64,000 nucleotides of DNA, from positions 2,728,001 through 2,792,000 of the forward strand of contig NZ_CP128360.1 of the NCBI RefSeq assembly GCF_030345095.1, in the 5' to 3' direction. Positions 1-8,488 of this stretch are shown here, one piece after another (within the stretch, counting starts at the first letter, position 1; each line of letters starts with the position of its first letter). The notes under the pieces were generated by a model, which was given only the letters and a program-made list of their open reading frames with translations, did not search any database and was not told the origin of the DNA. The position numbers and the translations under genes are program-made. Source of the stretch: Solwaraspora sp. WMMA2056 (GTDB lineage Bacteria; Actinomycetota; Actinomycetes; Mycobacteriales; Micromonosporaceae).

Positions 1-72
1 GGCGGCGGCGACCTGGCCGGCGGCCTGGTCAGCGGCATCGACCAGTTGGCCTCGCGCGCCGGCAAGATCTGA
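1..72 (+). CDS. C-terminal end of an unidentified protein (cut by window edge)
   Basis: Frame 1 is open from the first base and stops with TGA at 70-72. Only 23 residues are visible, rich in Gly and Ala and ending in the sequence SRAGKI. The stop lies just 19 bp before the 3' end of the convergent alcohol dehydrogenase. The piece is too short to name a family; it is called coding because the codon third positions are G/C-rich and the frame is the only clean one. Confidence 0.45.
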   Translation, partial: GGGDLAGGLVSGIDQLASRAGKI

Positions 73-91
73 TCGGTCCGCTTCGTGCCGG

Positions 92-1126
92 TCAGGGCAC
101 CAGCACGGCCCGACCGTGGATCTTGCCCTCACGCAACTGCTGGTACGCCTGGACCGTCTCGGTCAGCGGGAACGTCTGCACCTCGGCGCGGAGCAGACCC
201 TGCCGGGCGAGCGCGATCACCTCGGCCAGTTCGGCTCGGGTGCCCCAGAACGGGACGATCACGTCGGTCTCGAACGGCACTGGCGGCGGGCCTTCCGCGG
301 TCGGTGTGACGGGCAGCGTACCGCCGCCGAGGCCGACGAGAGTGAGCTGCCCGCCGGTGGCGACGACCTGACGGGCCGTGTCGAGGGTTGCCTCGCCGCA
401 GACGAAGTCGAGGACCACCTCGGCACCGTCCGGTGCCGGACCGGTCAGTTCGCGGATCTGCTCGACCGCCGCCGGCCCGGCCTGCACGGTGTGGTGCGCG
501 CCCATCTGTTTGGCCAGCCGTAGCGCGGTGTCCCTGGTGTCCACCGCGATGATCGTCGCGGCGGTGGTCGCCGCGAGGATCTGTACGGCCATGTGACCGA
601 GACCACCGATGCCGATGACCACGCAGCAGGTGCCGGGTCGGAGCGCGTCGCGGCTCAGTGAGATCGCGTGGTACGGGGTGAGCCCGGCGTCGGTCAACGG
701 CGCCGCCTGCACCGGGTCAAGCCCGCCCAGCGGCAGCAGCCGGTCCGCCGGCACCACCACGTGGTCGGCCAGGCCGCCGTCGCGGCTGAGGCCGACGCCG
801 CCGACCGGTACGGTGCGGCACTGGTTCTCCCGCCCGCGCAGGCAGGCCCGGCAGCGCCCGCAGCCGAGGATTCCGTACACCGCCACGGCGTCCCCGTCGG
901 ACCATCCGCTCACCCCTGGGCCGAGCTGAGCGACCCGGCCGGCGATCTCATGGCCAAGGGTCATCGGGGTGGGGAAGACCCCGGCGGGCGCGTCGAGGAT
1001 GTGCAGGTCCGAGTGGCAAGCGCCGACGGCCGCCGTGGTCAGCAGCACCTCGCCGGGACCGGGGGTCGGGGTGGGCACCTCGACGAGTTCGAGGGTGCCC
1101 GGCGCGGTGAGTTGGATGGCACGCAT
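92..1126 (-). CDS. Zinc-dependent NAD(P) alcohol dehydrogenase (MDR family)
   Basis: A medium-chain dehydrogenase of 344 aa, the usual length, expected to oxidise alcohols or reduce aldehydes in the cytoplasm. Catalytic zinc ligands are visible as Cys37 (GACHSD) and His59-Glu60 (GHE). The structural zinc lobe is intact with Cys89, Cys92, Cys95 and Cys103. The Rossmann motif GIGGLG follows in the centre. The gene stands alone, with no cofactor-recycling or pathway partner beside it, so the substrate cannot be inferred. Family assignment is secure; substrate unknown. Confidence 0.92.
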   Translation of the reverse strand: MRAIQLTAPGTLELVEVPTPTPGPGEVLLTTAAVGACHSDLHILDAPAGVFPTPMTLGHEIAGRVAQLGPGVSGWSDGDAVAVYGILGCGRCRACLRGRENQCRTVPVGGVGLSRDGGLADHVVVPADRLLPLGGLDPVQAAPLTDAGLTPYHAISLSRDALRPGTCCVVIGIGGLGHMAVQILAATTAATIIAVDTRDTALRLAKQMGAHHTVQAGPAAVEQIRELTGPAPDGAEVVLDFVCGEATLDTARQVVATGGQLTLVGLGGGTLPVTPTAEGPPPVPFETDVIVPFWGTRAELAEVIALARQGLLRAEVQTFPLTETVQAYQQLREGKIHGRAVLVP

Positions 1127-1264
1127 GCCTTCAGCGTCGGCCCTGCCCGCCGGCCCCGTCCGGCGAACCGCCCCGGATCACCCGCTGCGGCTGAGTCGCC
1201 CCGTCCCGCGTCGCGCCGAAATGGATGCCGCCGTACCGACCTTGATCGGCGAAGTCGGGTCTTC

Positions 1265-1549
1265 TACGAGACGCGGTCCGTCGCGCCAAGGTAATAGCGG
1301 ACGGCGGTCGTCAGGGCCGTGAGGGTCGGGTAGGTGAGCTGGCCGGCCGGTCCGGCGACTGACGCCGGTCGAGCGACCGCACCCGGGAGAGGTCGATGAC
1401 AGCGGCGCTCGGCCAGTCCTGCCGGCTGAGCGGCACGAGGAAAGCAGGTGCGGGGTCGGGCGCGGTCCGTTCGCGCCTGCTCGGCGGTCGATCCGAGGGT
1501 CAGGCGTCGCGCTGCGCAAATGGTCGCTGCACACCCGACTGGGTGCCAC
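1265..1549 (-). pseudogene. Possible decayed gene next to the mini-GntR regulator
   Basis: This stretch between the dehydrogenase and the small GntR gene has no intact convincing gene, but two protein-like runs on the minus strand lie in different frames. One reads FLVPLSRQDWPSAAVIDLSR (around 1390-1445). The other reads GQLTYPTLTALTTAVRYYLG and ends at a TAG at 1265-1267. They could be one gene broken by a frameshift. This is an inference from residue composition only; no family is recognised. The rest of the 1127-1603 gap holds nothing else I can name. Confidence 0.25.
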
Positions 1550-1603
1550 AGTTGGTGCGCAGACAGCCGGCCGTGATCGGATCTGTCGTCGGATGATCGT
1601 CGG

Positions 1604-1834
1604 TCACCTCGGCCTGACGAAGACGCCCCGCCCTTTGACCACTTGGACGAGGCCCTCGTCTACGAGGACACGCACGGTGTGTAGCACGGTCCCTCGGGCG
1701 AGTCCGTACCGCTGCTGAAGCTGGACGACGCTGGGGATCGGCCGGCCCGGCGGTAGTTCTCCGGCTTCGATCTGGGCGCGAAGCAGGTCCGCGAGTTGGC
1801 GGTAGAGCGGCACCGGCCCGTCCGGATCGATCAC
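1604..1834 (-). CDS. Mini-GntR transcriptional regulator (winged-helix domain only)
   Basis: A 76-aa protein that is nothing but the GntR DNA-binding domain: PLYRQLADLLRAQI at the start, the recognition helix LARGTVLHTVRVL, and the wing VKGRGVFV at the end. Normal GntR proteins carry a 100-170 aa effector domain, which is absent. Such stand-alone domains are common in actinomycetes. It is divergent from a small gene starting at 1946. An inverted repeat CATGG-acga-CCATG (1884-1897) in the shared intergenic region is a candidate operator. Target and ligand unknown. Confidence 0.85.
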   Translation of the reverse strand: MIDPDGPVPLYRQLADLLRAQIEAGELPPGRPIPSVVQLQQRYGLARGTVLHTVRVLVDEGLVQVVKGRGVFVRPR

Positions 1835-1945
1835 GGCCCGAACGATATGCGTTGGCGGCGGGCCACATTCTGTTATGGCAGACCATGGACGACCATGTAC
1901 CGCCAGCGGTAGAGTTCCTTCATCGACGCGGAATGAGGAGGGCCT

Positions 1946-2239
1946 ATGGCCGAGACGTTGGTGGTTGGTCCGCGCCAGCTACCGGGGAGCGGTTTGGTGA
2001 GAGTCTGGATCGACAGCGGCAGCGGCGGCGGAAGCTATATCAAAGTCCGGCGGGAGCAGTTGGCACCTGCTGAGATGGCTCCGGCGAAGGTGAGGCCGCA
2101 ATCTACCGGCTTCGCGCGCAGAACCGGCCAGCGCCTCCGCCACCGCCCGTTGACCGGAAGCCGTGACGACCTGGCAACGCTGCTGACCTCACGTCGACGG
2201 CGAGTTCCACATCTGGCCGCCGCCCTGCGCGTCGGCTGA
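1946..2239 (+). CDS. Small hypothetical protein, possibly frameshifted
   Basis: The ATG follows a strong ribosome site (GAGGAGGG, about 6 bp before). The first roughly 40 residues look like a real soluble protein (LVRVWIDSGSGGGSYIKVR). After about residue 48 the frame turns Arg-rich, while the next frame reads a more natural ending (YRLRAQNRPAPPPPPVDRKP, stop). A single-base indel near 2090 is therefore likely, so the annotated length of 97 aa is doubtful. It is divergent from the mini-GntR gene and may be its target. No family recognised. Confidence 0.4.
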   Translation: MAETLVVGPRQLPGSGLVRVWIDSGSGGGSYIKVRREQLAPAEMAPAKVRPQSTGFARRTGQRLRHRPLTGSRDDLATLLTSRRRRVPHLAAALRVG

Positions 2240-2263
2240 GCCCGACGACCGGAAGGGCGGCAC

Positions 2264-2320
2264 CGATGTGAGGCTGAGGCACCCTACGACTCAGTTGTCA
2301 GGTATCTCAGCCTCACATCG
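2264..2320. terminator. Inverted repeat, probable bidirectional terminator
   Basis: A perfect 15-bp inverted repeat: CGATGTGAGGCTGAG at 2264-2278 and its complement at 2306-2320, with a 27-nt loop. It lies between the 3' ends of the small gene at 1946 and the convergent pepN gene. Its position fits transcription termination for both. The long loop is unusual for a terminator, so a protein-binding role is possible. Confidence 0.5.
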
Positions 2321-2364
2321 ATGGCGTCCGGTGCGCCGAGCCGGCCGGTCGGCTAGGGATTCGC

Positions 2365-4926
2365 TCAGCTGGCGGCAGCCGTGTCGGTGGCCCGCGCGGT
2401 CAACGCCCGGACCACCCCGTCGCGGCCCTCGGCGACCAGCCGGCGCAGCGGTGCCGGGTGGCCCTCGCCGGCCAACCACTCGTCGGTCGCGTCGACCGTC
2501 TCCTGCGACACCAGGTACGCCGGGTAGGCGAGCATGACGAACTCCTGCGCCGGCTCGCTGTCGCGGGTCGCCCAGATCCGGCCGGCCACCTCGAAGTACT
2601 TCTGCCGGTACGGCGCGGTCAGCTCGATCTGCGTCGGGTGCTGGAAGCCCTGCAGCAATGCCCGGTGCTGCCAGTTCGGCAGGCTGTCGGGTCCGGTCAG
2701 CTGGGCCCAGACGGCCGCCTTGTTGGCGACGTCCGGCAACAGGGCGCGGGCCAGCGCGGCCTCCCGTTCGCCACTGGCGGTACGGTCCCGGGCCAGCTCG
2801 GCGTCGATCTGTTCGCCGGTGGCGGCACCGTTGGCGGCCAACGACTGCAGCACCGTCCAGCGCAGCTCCGTGTCGATGGTCAGCCCCGGCACCACATCGG
2901 CGCCGTCGAGCCAGCCCCGCAGCACCGCCAGGTCGTCGTCGGAGCGGGCGGCGGTGGCGAAACTGCGCGCCCAGGCCAGCTGGAAACCGCTGCCCGGGTC
3001 GGCTGCCCGCAACGCCGTCCGGGCGGTACGGGCCAGGTCGGCCCAGCCCTGCGGTGCCCAGCCCGGCTCGGCGTAGAACGTCAGCGTGCTGGTCGCCTGC
3101 CGCAGGGTCGCGGTCACCAGGTTGATGTCGGTCTCGGCGGGCAGCCCGGCGAGGACCAGCGCGACGTAGTCGCGGGCGGCGAGTTCGCCGTCGCGCACCA
3201 TGTCCCAGGCCGCCGCCCAGCACAGCGCCCGCGCCAGCGACGACTCGAACGCGCTGATGTGCTGTACCACGTTGGACATCGAGTCCGGGTCGAGTCGCAG
3301 CTTCGTGTAGCTCAGGTCGTCGTCGTTGAGCAGCAGCACGTCGGCGGCGCGCTGCCCGACCAGCTCGGGCAGCGCGGTCCGCTCACCGCTGATGTCGACC
3401 TCGGCCCGGTGCCGGCGCACCAGTCGCCCGTCGACCAGGTCGTAGAGGCCGACCCCGATCCGGTGGGTACGCAGCGTCGGGTATCCGGTCGGGGCCTCCT
3501 GCAGCACCGTCACCTGCTGGTAGGTGCCGTCTGCGCCGACCGACAGCTCCGGCCGCAACGTGTTGACCTGGGCGGTCTCCAACCACTGGGCGGCGAACTT
3601 GCGCAGCTCCCGACCGGAGGCGGTCTCCAGCTCGGTGAGCAGGTCGTCGAAGGTGGCGTTGCCCCAGGCATGCCGCTGGAAGTAGCTGCGCAGGCCGGCC
3701 AGGAACGATTCCAGACCCACGTACGCGACGAGCTGCTTGAGCACGCTGGCGCCCTTGGCGTACGTGATGCCGTCGAAGTTGACCTCGACCGCCTCCAGGT
3801 CCGGCATCTCGCAGTAGACCGGGTGGGTGGAGGAGAGCTGGTCCTGCCGGTAGCCCCAGTTCTTGCGGACCGACAGGAACGTGGTCCAGGCGTCGGTGAA
3901 CCGGGTCGCCTCCGAGTTGCACCAGTGGCTGGCCCACTCGGCGAACGACTCGTTGAGCCACAGGTCGTTCCACCAGCGCATGGTGACCAGGTTGCCGAAC
4001 CACATGTGCGCCAGTTCGTGCAGCACGGTGTTGGCCCGCTGTTCGTACTCGAAATCGGTGACCTGGGAGCGGAAGATGTAGTGCGCCTCGGCGTGGGTGA
4101 CCGCACCGAAGTTCTCCATCGCGCCGGCGTTGAAGTCCGGCACCCAGATCTGGTCGTACTTGGGCAGCGGGTACCGGACCCCGAACTGGGTCTGGAAGAA
4201 GTCGAAGCCCTGTGCGGTGATCAGGTGCAGGTCGTCGACGTCGAGGTGGTCGGCCATGCTGGCCCGGCAGAAGTAGCCCAGGTCGACGCCGTCGTGGCTG
4301 CGCCGTACCTCGTGGTACGGGCCGGCGCACAGCGCGGTGATGTACGTGCTCATCCGCGCCGACTCGACGAAGTGGACGGTCTTGGCGTCGGTACCGGCCG
4401 GCTCCTCGCTGGCGACCGGCATGTTCGAGATGGCCCGCCAGTGCGCCGGCACGACCGCGTGCCAGGTGTAGACGCTCTTGAGGTCGGGCTGGTCGAAACA
4501 GGCGTACACCCGCTGGGCGTCGGCGGTCTCGAACTGGCTGTAGAGGTACGTCTCGCCGTCGACCGGGTCGACGCTGCGGTGCAGGCCCTGCCCGCTGGCC
4601 GAGTAGCTGAAGTCGGCCTCGACGACCAGGGTGTTCTCGGCGGCCAGGTCCGGCAGGGTCAGCCCGGTCTCGGCCGACCAGCCGGCCGGGTCGAGCGGGC
4701 GTCCGTTGAGCGTCGCGGTGTGCAGCCGGTCGGCCGCCACTTCGATGAAGGTGCTCGCGCCCGGCTCGGTGCAGCGGAAGGTGACCGTCGTCGTCGAGCG
4801 GAACACCCGGTTGTCCGTGGCGTTGCCGGCGGCGGACAGGTCCAGGTGGATGTCATACCCGGTCACATCGAGCAGGCGGGCACGTTCAGCCGCCTCGACC
4901 TGGGTCAGGTTGCGCACTCCAGCCAC
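2365..4926 (-). CDS. pepN: Aminopeptidase N (M1 family zinc metallopeptidase)
   Basis: Removes N-terminal residues from peptides in the cytoplasm. The protein is 853 aa, normal for actinobacterial PepN. The substrate-binding motif GAMEN is at 268-272. The zinc site HELAH is at 303-307 with the third ligand Glu326 in WLNE. The C-terminal half is the helical ERAP1-like domain. The gene is transcribed alone and is divergent from the DsbA-like gene at 5135, with a 208-bp promoter region between them. All key residues are present. Confidence 0.97.
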   Translation of the reverse strand: MAGVRNLTQVEAAERARLLDVTGYDIHLDLSAAGNATDNRVFRSTTTVTFRCTEPGASTFIEVAADRLHTATLNGRPLDPAGWSAETGLTLPDLAAENTLVVEADFSYSASGQGLHRSVDPVDGETYLYSQFETADAQRVYACFDQPDLKSVYTWHAVVPAHWRAISNMPVASEEPAGTDAKTVHFVESARMSTYITALCAGPYHEVRRSHDGVDLGYFCRASMADHLDVDDLHLITAQGFDFFQTQFGVRYPLPKYDQIWVPDFNAGAMENFGAVTHAEAHYIFRSQVTDFEYEQRANTVLHELAHMWFGNLVTMRWWNDLWLNESFAEWASHWCNSEATRFTDAWTTFLSVRKNWGYRQDQLSSTHPVYCEMPDLEAVEVNFDGITYAKGASVLKQLVAYVGLESFLAGLRSYFQRHAWGNATFDDLLTELETASGRELRKFAAQWLETAQVNTLRPELSVGADGTYQQVTVLQEAPTGYPTLRTHRIGVGLYDLVDGRLVRRHRAEVDISGERTALPELVGQRAADVLLLNDDDLSYTKLRLDPDSMSNVVQHISAFESSLARALCWAAAWDMVRDGELAARDYVALVLAGLPAETDINLVTATLRQATSTLTFYAEPGWAPQGWADLARTARTALRAADPGSGFQLAWARSFATAARSDDDLAVLRGWLDGADVVPGLTIDTELRWTVLQSLAANGAATGEQIDAELARDRTASGEREAALARALLPDVANKAAVWAQLTGPDSLPNWQHRALLQGFQHPTQIELTAPYRQKYFEVAGRIWATRDSEPAQEFVMLAYPAYLVSQETVDATDEWLAGEGHPAPLRRLVAEGRDGVVRALTARATDTAAAS

Positions 4927-5134
4927 CGTGGTGCCTCCGTCCGAAATCGTCCTGCCGTCTTCGTCGACGGCACGGGGACCTGCTGGGAATGGCCCCGTTC
5001 GGCCAAGTCTTTCACGTCATGGGCCGGTGGCGAGGCCGGCCCACATCATGGACGTGGGGTGGGTTGACCGACGTCCGGCGAGGTAAACCGGACCGGGACG
5101 GCCCAACGCCGCCGCAGAAAAGAGAGGGAGTCTG

Positions 5135-5761
5135 ATGTCCGACCGTCAGACCGTGGACATGTACTTCGACCCGATGTGCCCGTGGGCCTGGATCACCTCG
5201 CGGTGGTTGCTGGAGGTGGAGCAGGTCCGGCCGGTGGACGTGCGGTTCCGGGTGATGAGCCTGGCCGTGCTCAACGAGGGGCGTGATCTGCCGGAGGAGT
5301 ACCGCAAACTGCTGGACCAGGCCTGGGGACCGGTCCGGGTCGCCGTCGCGGTGCAGGAAAAGCACGACCAGGCGGCGGTACGGGCGGTCTACACCGCGCT
5401 GGGCGAGCGGATCCACCTGCGGCGGGAGAGCATCGACGAGCAGCTGTACGCGGGGGCGCTCGCCGACGCCGGCCTGGATCCGGGGTTCGCCGCCGCGGCC
5501 GCCGACCCGACCTGGGACGGGCCGCTGCGGACCAGTCATGCCGCCGGGATGGCGCCGGTCGGCATGGACGTCGGCACTCCGGTGATCCACGCGCCCGGCC
5601 CGGACGGCACCGGCCAGGTCGCCTTCTTCGGCCCGGTGGTCACCCCGACGCCGCGTGGCGAGGCCGCCGGGCGACTCTGGGACGGGGTCCTGCTGGTCGC
5701 CTCGACCCCGGGATTCTACGAGCTGAAGCGGTCCCGGGACGTGGATCCCACGTTCGACTGA
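5135..5761 (+). CDS. DsbA-family thioredoxin-fold protein (mycothiol-dependent nitroreductase type)
   Basis: A 208-aa DsbA-like protein of the group that includes M. tuberculosis Rv2466c, a mycothiol-dependent reductase. It has no signal peptide, so it is cytoplasmic. The active-site motif is CPWA (Cys15-Ala18), so only the N-terminal cysteine of a CxxC pair is present; this fits single-cysteine chemistry with mycothiol better than dithiol exchange. The conserved run ITSRWLLEVE follows. The AGAGAG-GGAG leader before the ATG gives a good ribosome site. Function inferred from family. Confidence 0.88.
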   Translation: MSDRQTVDMYFDPMCPWAWITSRWLLEVEQVRPVDVRFRVMSLAVLNEGRDLPEEYRKLLDQAWGPVRVAVAVQEKHDQAAVRAVYTALGERIHLRRESIDEQLYAGALADAGLDPGFAAAAADPTWDGPLRTSHAAGMAPVGMDVGTPVIHAPGPDGTGQVAFFGPVVTPTPRGEAAGRLWDGVLLVASTPGFYELKRSRDVDPTFD

Positions 5762-5890
5762 CGGGCGGAAAGTCCCCGGCGTGTCGCTGCACGCGCCACG
5801 TGACGCGTCGGCGACGCGGGTCGTTTCCCAGGATGTTCACCCCGCCGGCCCGGCAGGTAGCCGGGTCCACCCGACGCATCGGAGGTCAAC

Positions 5891-6133
5891 ATGCTGGTCG
5901 ACATCGACATCGACGCCGACTACTGGGATCTGCCCGTGCTGCGTGAGGCGATCGCGGCCCGGGTCTGGGGCGCGGCGACCGAGGACGGCCCGTACGGGCC
6001 GGCGCCGTCGTACCCGTTGGCGGCCGTGACGCCGTCGTACCCGTTGGCGGTCGGGTCGTCGTACCCGACGGCGGTGGTGCCGGCCGCCCGGTCCGCCGGT
6101 GGCCGGCACCGGCGTGCCACCCCGGTGGGATGA
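5891..6133 (+). CDS. Small hypothetical protein with internal PSYPLA repeats
   Basis: An 80-aa frame with a clear ribosome site (CGGAGG, 7 bp before the ATG). The N-terminus is acidic (MLVDIDIDADYWDLP). The middle carries an imperfect repeat, PSYPLAAV-TPSYPLAV-GSSYPTAV, and the tail is basic. A competing frame on the other strand lacks a ribosome site. No family recognised. It lies 121 bp before the DUF1015 gene, in the same direction. Confidence 0.5.
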   Translation: MLVDIDIDADYWDLPVLREAIAARVWGAATEDGPYGPAPSYPLAAVTPSYPLAVGSSYPTAVVPAARSAGGRHRRATPVG

Positions 6134-6254
6134 TCCGCCGCGCCCGCCGCGCCTGCGATGGGCAGCGGCCCGGTGGAGCCGGGCCGCTGTCCATCGGGTG
6201 GACAGGGCGGATGTATCGGGCGTCACAGCAGACGCCGCCGGTAGCGTCCGCGCC

Positions 6255-7454
6255 ATGACGGTCGCACACCCGATTCCCCGCGCCTGGATCACCACCGGAG
6301 ACACCGGCGCGCAGAACTACGACGAGTTCGCCTCCGACGCCGAGATCACCGCGATCATCGAGGCGAATCCCCGTAGCGCGTTGGCGGTGGAGATGCCGCA
6401 CCGGGCCCCGGAGAGCCTGGGCCGGTCCTTCCTCGACTGCCTGCCGGTCGCCGCACAGCGGTTCGCCCAGGCCCGCGCCGACGGTAGCTACACCCCGGAC
6501 GACCAGGTGGCGGTGCTCTACCGGATCACCGAGCCGGCCAGCGACGCGGCCGCGTACGGCCTGTTCGTGATGGTCGACACCGACCAGATCTCGACCAGCG
6601 CCGACGAACCGGGCCTGGTGATCCGCAACGAGGACGTGTTCATCGCCAAGGTCCGCGAACGGGTCGCGCTCGCCGAGGCCGTCGGGCACCTGCTCTCCCC
6701 GGTGCTGCTGCTGCAGACCGGCGTCGGCGACGAGCTGCACGCCGCGCTGGCCGCGGCCTGCGACGCCGCCGGCGCACCGGCCGCGACCGACCTGGACCAG
6801 GCCGGCCGCACCCATGCGATCTGGCCGGTCGGGCCGGGCCCGCTGCAGGACCGGCTCTGCGCGCTGGCCGGCGGCGGCGAACTCGTCGTGGCCGACGGCA
6901 ACCACCGCAGTCTCGCCGCCCAGACCGGCGGGCTGACCCGCTTCCTGGCGGTCGTCACCACTCCGGCCTCGGTCGCCATCCAGCCGTACAACCGGCTGGT
7001 CAGCGAGTTGCCGTCGACCCCGGACGAGCTGCTGGCCGGGCTGCGGGCCGCCGGTGCCACGGTGACGGCGCTCGACGGTGCGCCGACGGTGCCGTCCGTC
7101 GGCGGCACCGTGCAGCTCTACCTGGCCGGTCGTGGCTACGAGGTGACCCTGCCGACCGGCTCCGGTGACCGGGTCGACAACCTGGACCACGCCCTGGTCG
7201 AGCGGGTGCTGCTGCGCGGCGTCCTCGGCCTCGACCCCGGTGACAAGCGGATCACCTACGTCGGCGGCGACTATCCGGCCGGCTGGCTGACCGGTGAGGT
7301 GGACGCCGGCCGGGCCGAACTGGCGGTACTGATCGCCCCGGTCACCGTCGACGACTTCGTCGCGGTGAACCTGGCCCGGCAGAAACTGCCCCGCAAGAGC
7401 ACCTGGTTCACCCCGAAGGCCCGGGGCGGCCTGGTGGTGGCCGAAATCGGCTGA
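6255..7454 (+). CDS. DUF1015 family protein
   Basis: A 399-aa protein matching the DUF1015 family, whose members are about 400 aa, cytoplasmic and of unknown biochemical role. The hallmark motif appears as ADGNHRS near residue 215, where most members have DGHHR. The ATG at 6255 was chosen because the family begins close to this point; the open frame extends upstream to 6099 without family-like residues. The next gene, rpiB, starts 43 bp downstream in the same direction. Confidence 0.88.
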   Translation: MTVAHPIPRAWITTGDTGAQNYDEFASDAEITAIIEANPRSALAVEMPHRAPESLGRSFLDCLPVAAQRFAQARADGSYTPDDQVAVLYRITEPASDAAAYGLFVMVDTDQISTSADEPGLVIRNEDVFIAKVRERVALAEAVGHLLSPVLLLQTGVGDELHAALAAACDAAGAPAATDLDQAGRTHAIWPVGPGPLQDRLCALAGGGELVVADGNHRSLAAQTGGLTRFLAVVTTPASVAIQPYNRLVSELPSTPDELLAGLRAAGATVTALDGAPTVPSVGGTVQLYLAGRGYEVTLPTGSGDRVDNLDHALVERVLLRGVLGLDPGDKRITYVGGDYPAGWLTGEVDAGRAELAVLIAPVTVDDFVAVNLARQKLPRKSTWFTPKARGGLVVAEIG

Positions 7455-7497
7455 CCCGGGTGTGCCGGTGCCCGGCCGGCGCTGACAGACTGCGGGT

Positions 7498-7965
7498 ATG
7501 CGCGTCTACCTGGCAGCCGACCACGCCGGCTACGAGCTGAAGGTGCACCTGGCCAACCACCTGGCCAAGCAGGGGTACGAAGTGACCGACGTCGGACCGC
7601 ACGAGTTCGACCCGGACGACGACTACCCGGCGTTCTGCCTGCACGCGGGCGCCCGGGTGGTCGCCGACCCGGGCAGCCTCGGGGTGGTGATCGGCGGTTC
7701 CGGCAACGGCGAGCAGATCGCCGCCAACAAGGTCCCCGGGGTCCGGGCGGCCCTGGCCTGGAACCTGGAGACCGCGCAGCTGGCGCGCACCCACAACGAC
7801 GCCAACATCGTCGCGATCGGTGCCCGTCAGCACACCCTCGACGAGGCGACCACCCTGGTGGAGGCGTTCCTGGCGACCGGATTCTCCGGCAACGACCGGC
7901 ATGCCCGGCGGATCGCCCAGGTCGCCGCGTACGAGGTCGACCGGGAGTTGCCGCCGCTGCCGTGA
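7498..7965 (+). CDS. rpiB: Ribose-5-phosphate isomerase B
   Basis: Interconverts ribose-5-phosphate and ribulose-5-phosphate in the pentose phosphate pathway. The 155-aa protein has the family start (YLAADHAGYELK), the phosphate loop GGSGNGEQIAANK and the motif RTHNDANI. The cysteine used as catalytic base in E. coli RpiB is replaced by Gly; the Glu in GNGEQ takes its place, as is known for the M. tuberculosis enzyme. It follows the DUF1015 gene closely and may be cotranscribed with it. Confidence 0.96.
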   Translation: MRVYLAADHAGYELKVHLANHLAKQGYEVTDVGPHEFDPDDDYPAFCLHAGARVVADPGSLGVVIGGSGNGEQIAANKVPGVRAALAWNLETAQLARTHNDANIVAIGARQHTLDEATTLVEAFLATGFSGNDRHARRIAQVAAYEVDRELPPLP

Positions 7966-7973
7966 CGGCGTCG

Positions 7974-8459
7974 TCAGCGGCGGGGCAGGTCCTCCCGGGG
8001 CACCCAGTGCCGGCGGACGATCGTCAGTGTCTCCTCGGCGGCGGCGAGGTCGTCTCCGGTGGGCCGGGAGGCGTCCCGGGCCCGTAGCGCGGTGGCCGGG
8101 TTGACCTGCGACGTGCCGGAGCCGACGAGACCGCGCAGGCCCCGGTCGGTGTCCCGGTCGTCGGAGCCGTAGCCGCTGCCGCCACCGCCGCCGGAGCGCC
8201 CGATGGTCTGCCGGCGCTGCCGATGCCCGCCGGGCTCCGGCCCACGCGGTACGGGGGAGGGCGGCCGGGGCCCCGGTGCCGGCGGGCGGGCCGGGACCGG
8301 ATCAGGGCCCGTCGGCGGGACCGGCCACTGCGCTGGTCGGTTTGCGGCCGCCGGCGTCGGGCGGTCCGATGCCGGCGTCGGCCGGTCCGATGTCGGTGCA
8401 CCCGGCTCGGTCGGCGTGCCGTGCCGCTGCCGTCGCCGTCGCCGTTCGATGTCCGCCAT
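7974..8459 (-). CDS. Proline-rich conserved hypothetical protein
   Basis: A 161-aa protein. Residues 10-105 are low-complexity, rich in Pro, Arg and Gly, and probably disordered. The last roughly 55 residues look folded and constrained (GLRGLVGSGTSQVNPATALR, then EETLTIVRRHWVP). No signal peptide or membrane segment is seen. It is convergent with rpiB, leaving 8 bp between the two stop codons. I do not recognise a family; the conserved tail suggests a real gene. Confidence 0.7.
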   Translation of the reverse strand: MADIERRRRRQRHGTPTEPGAPTSDRPTPASDRPTPAAANRPAQWPVPPTGPDPVPARPPAPGPRPPSPVPRGPEPGGHRQRRQTIGRSGGGGGSGYGSDDRDTDRGLRGLVGSGTSQVNPATALRARDASRPTGDDLAAAEETLTIVRRHWVPREDLPRR

Positions 8460-8488
8460 GCGCCGACCGTACCGCGCCCGGCGGCGGC

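Noticed and set aside
2458-5067. 869-codon open frame on the plus strand
   Set aside because: Antisense shadow of pepN, which carries all M1 peptidase motifs. The shadow protein has low-complexity composition.
6003-6090. Short repeats in the 5891 gene as a CRISPR-like or regulatory array
   Set aside because: The repeats are in-frame codon repeats of a small protein (PSYPLA), only about 30 bp long and imperfect, with no spacers.
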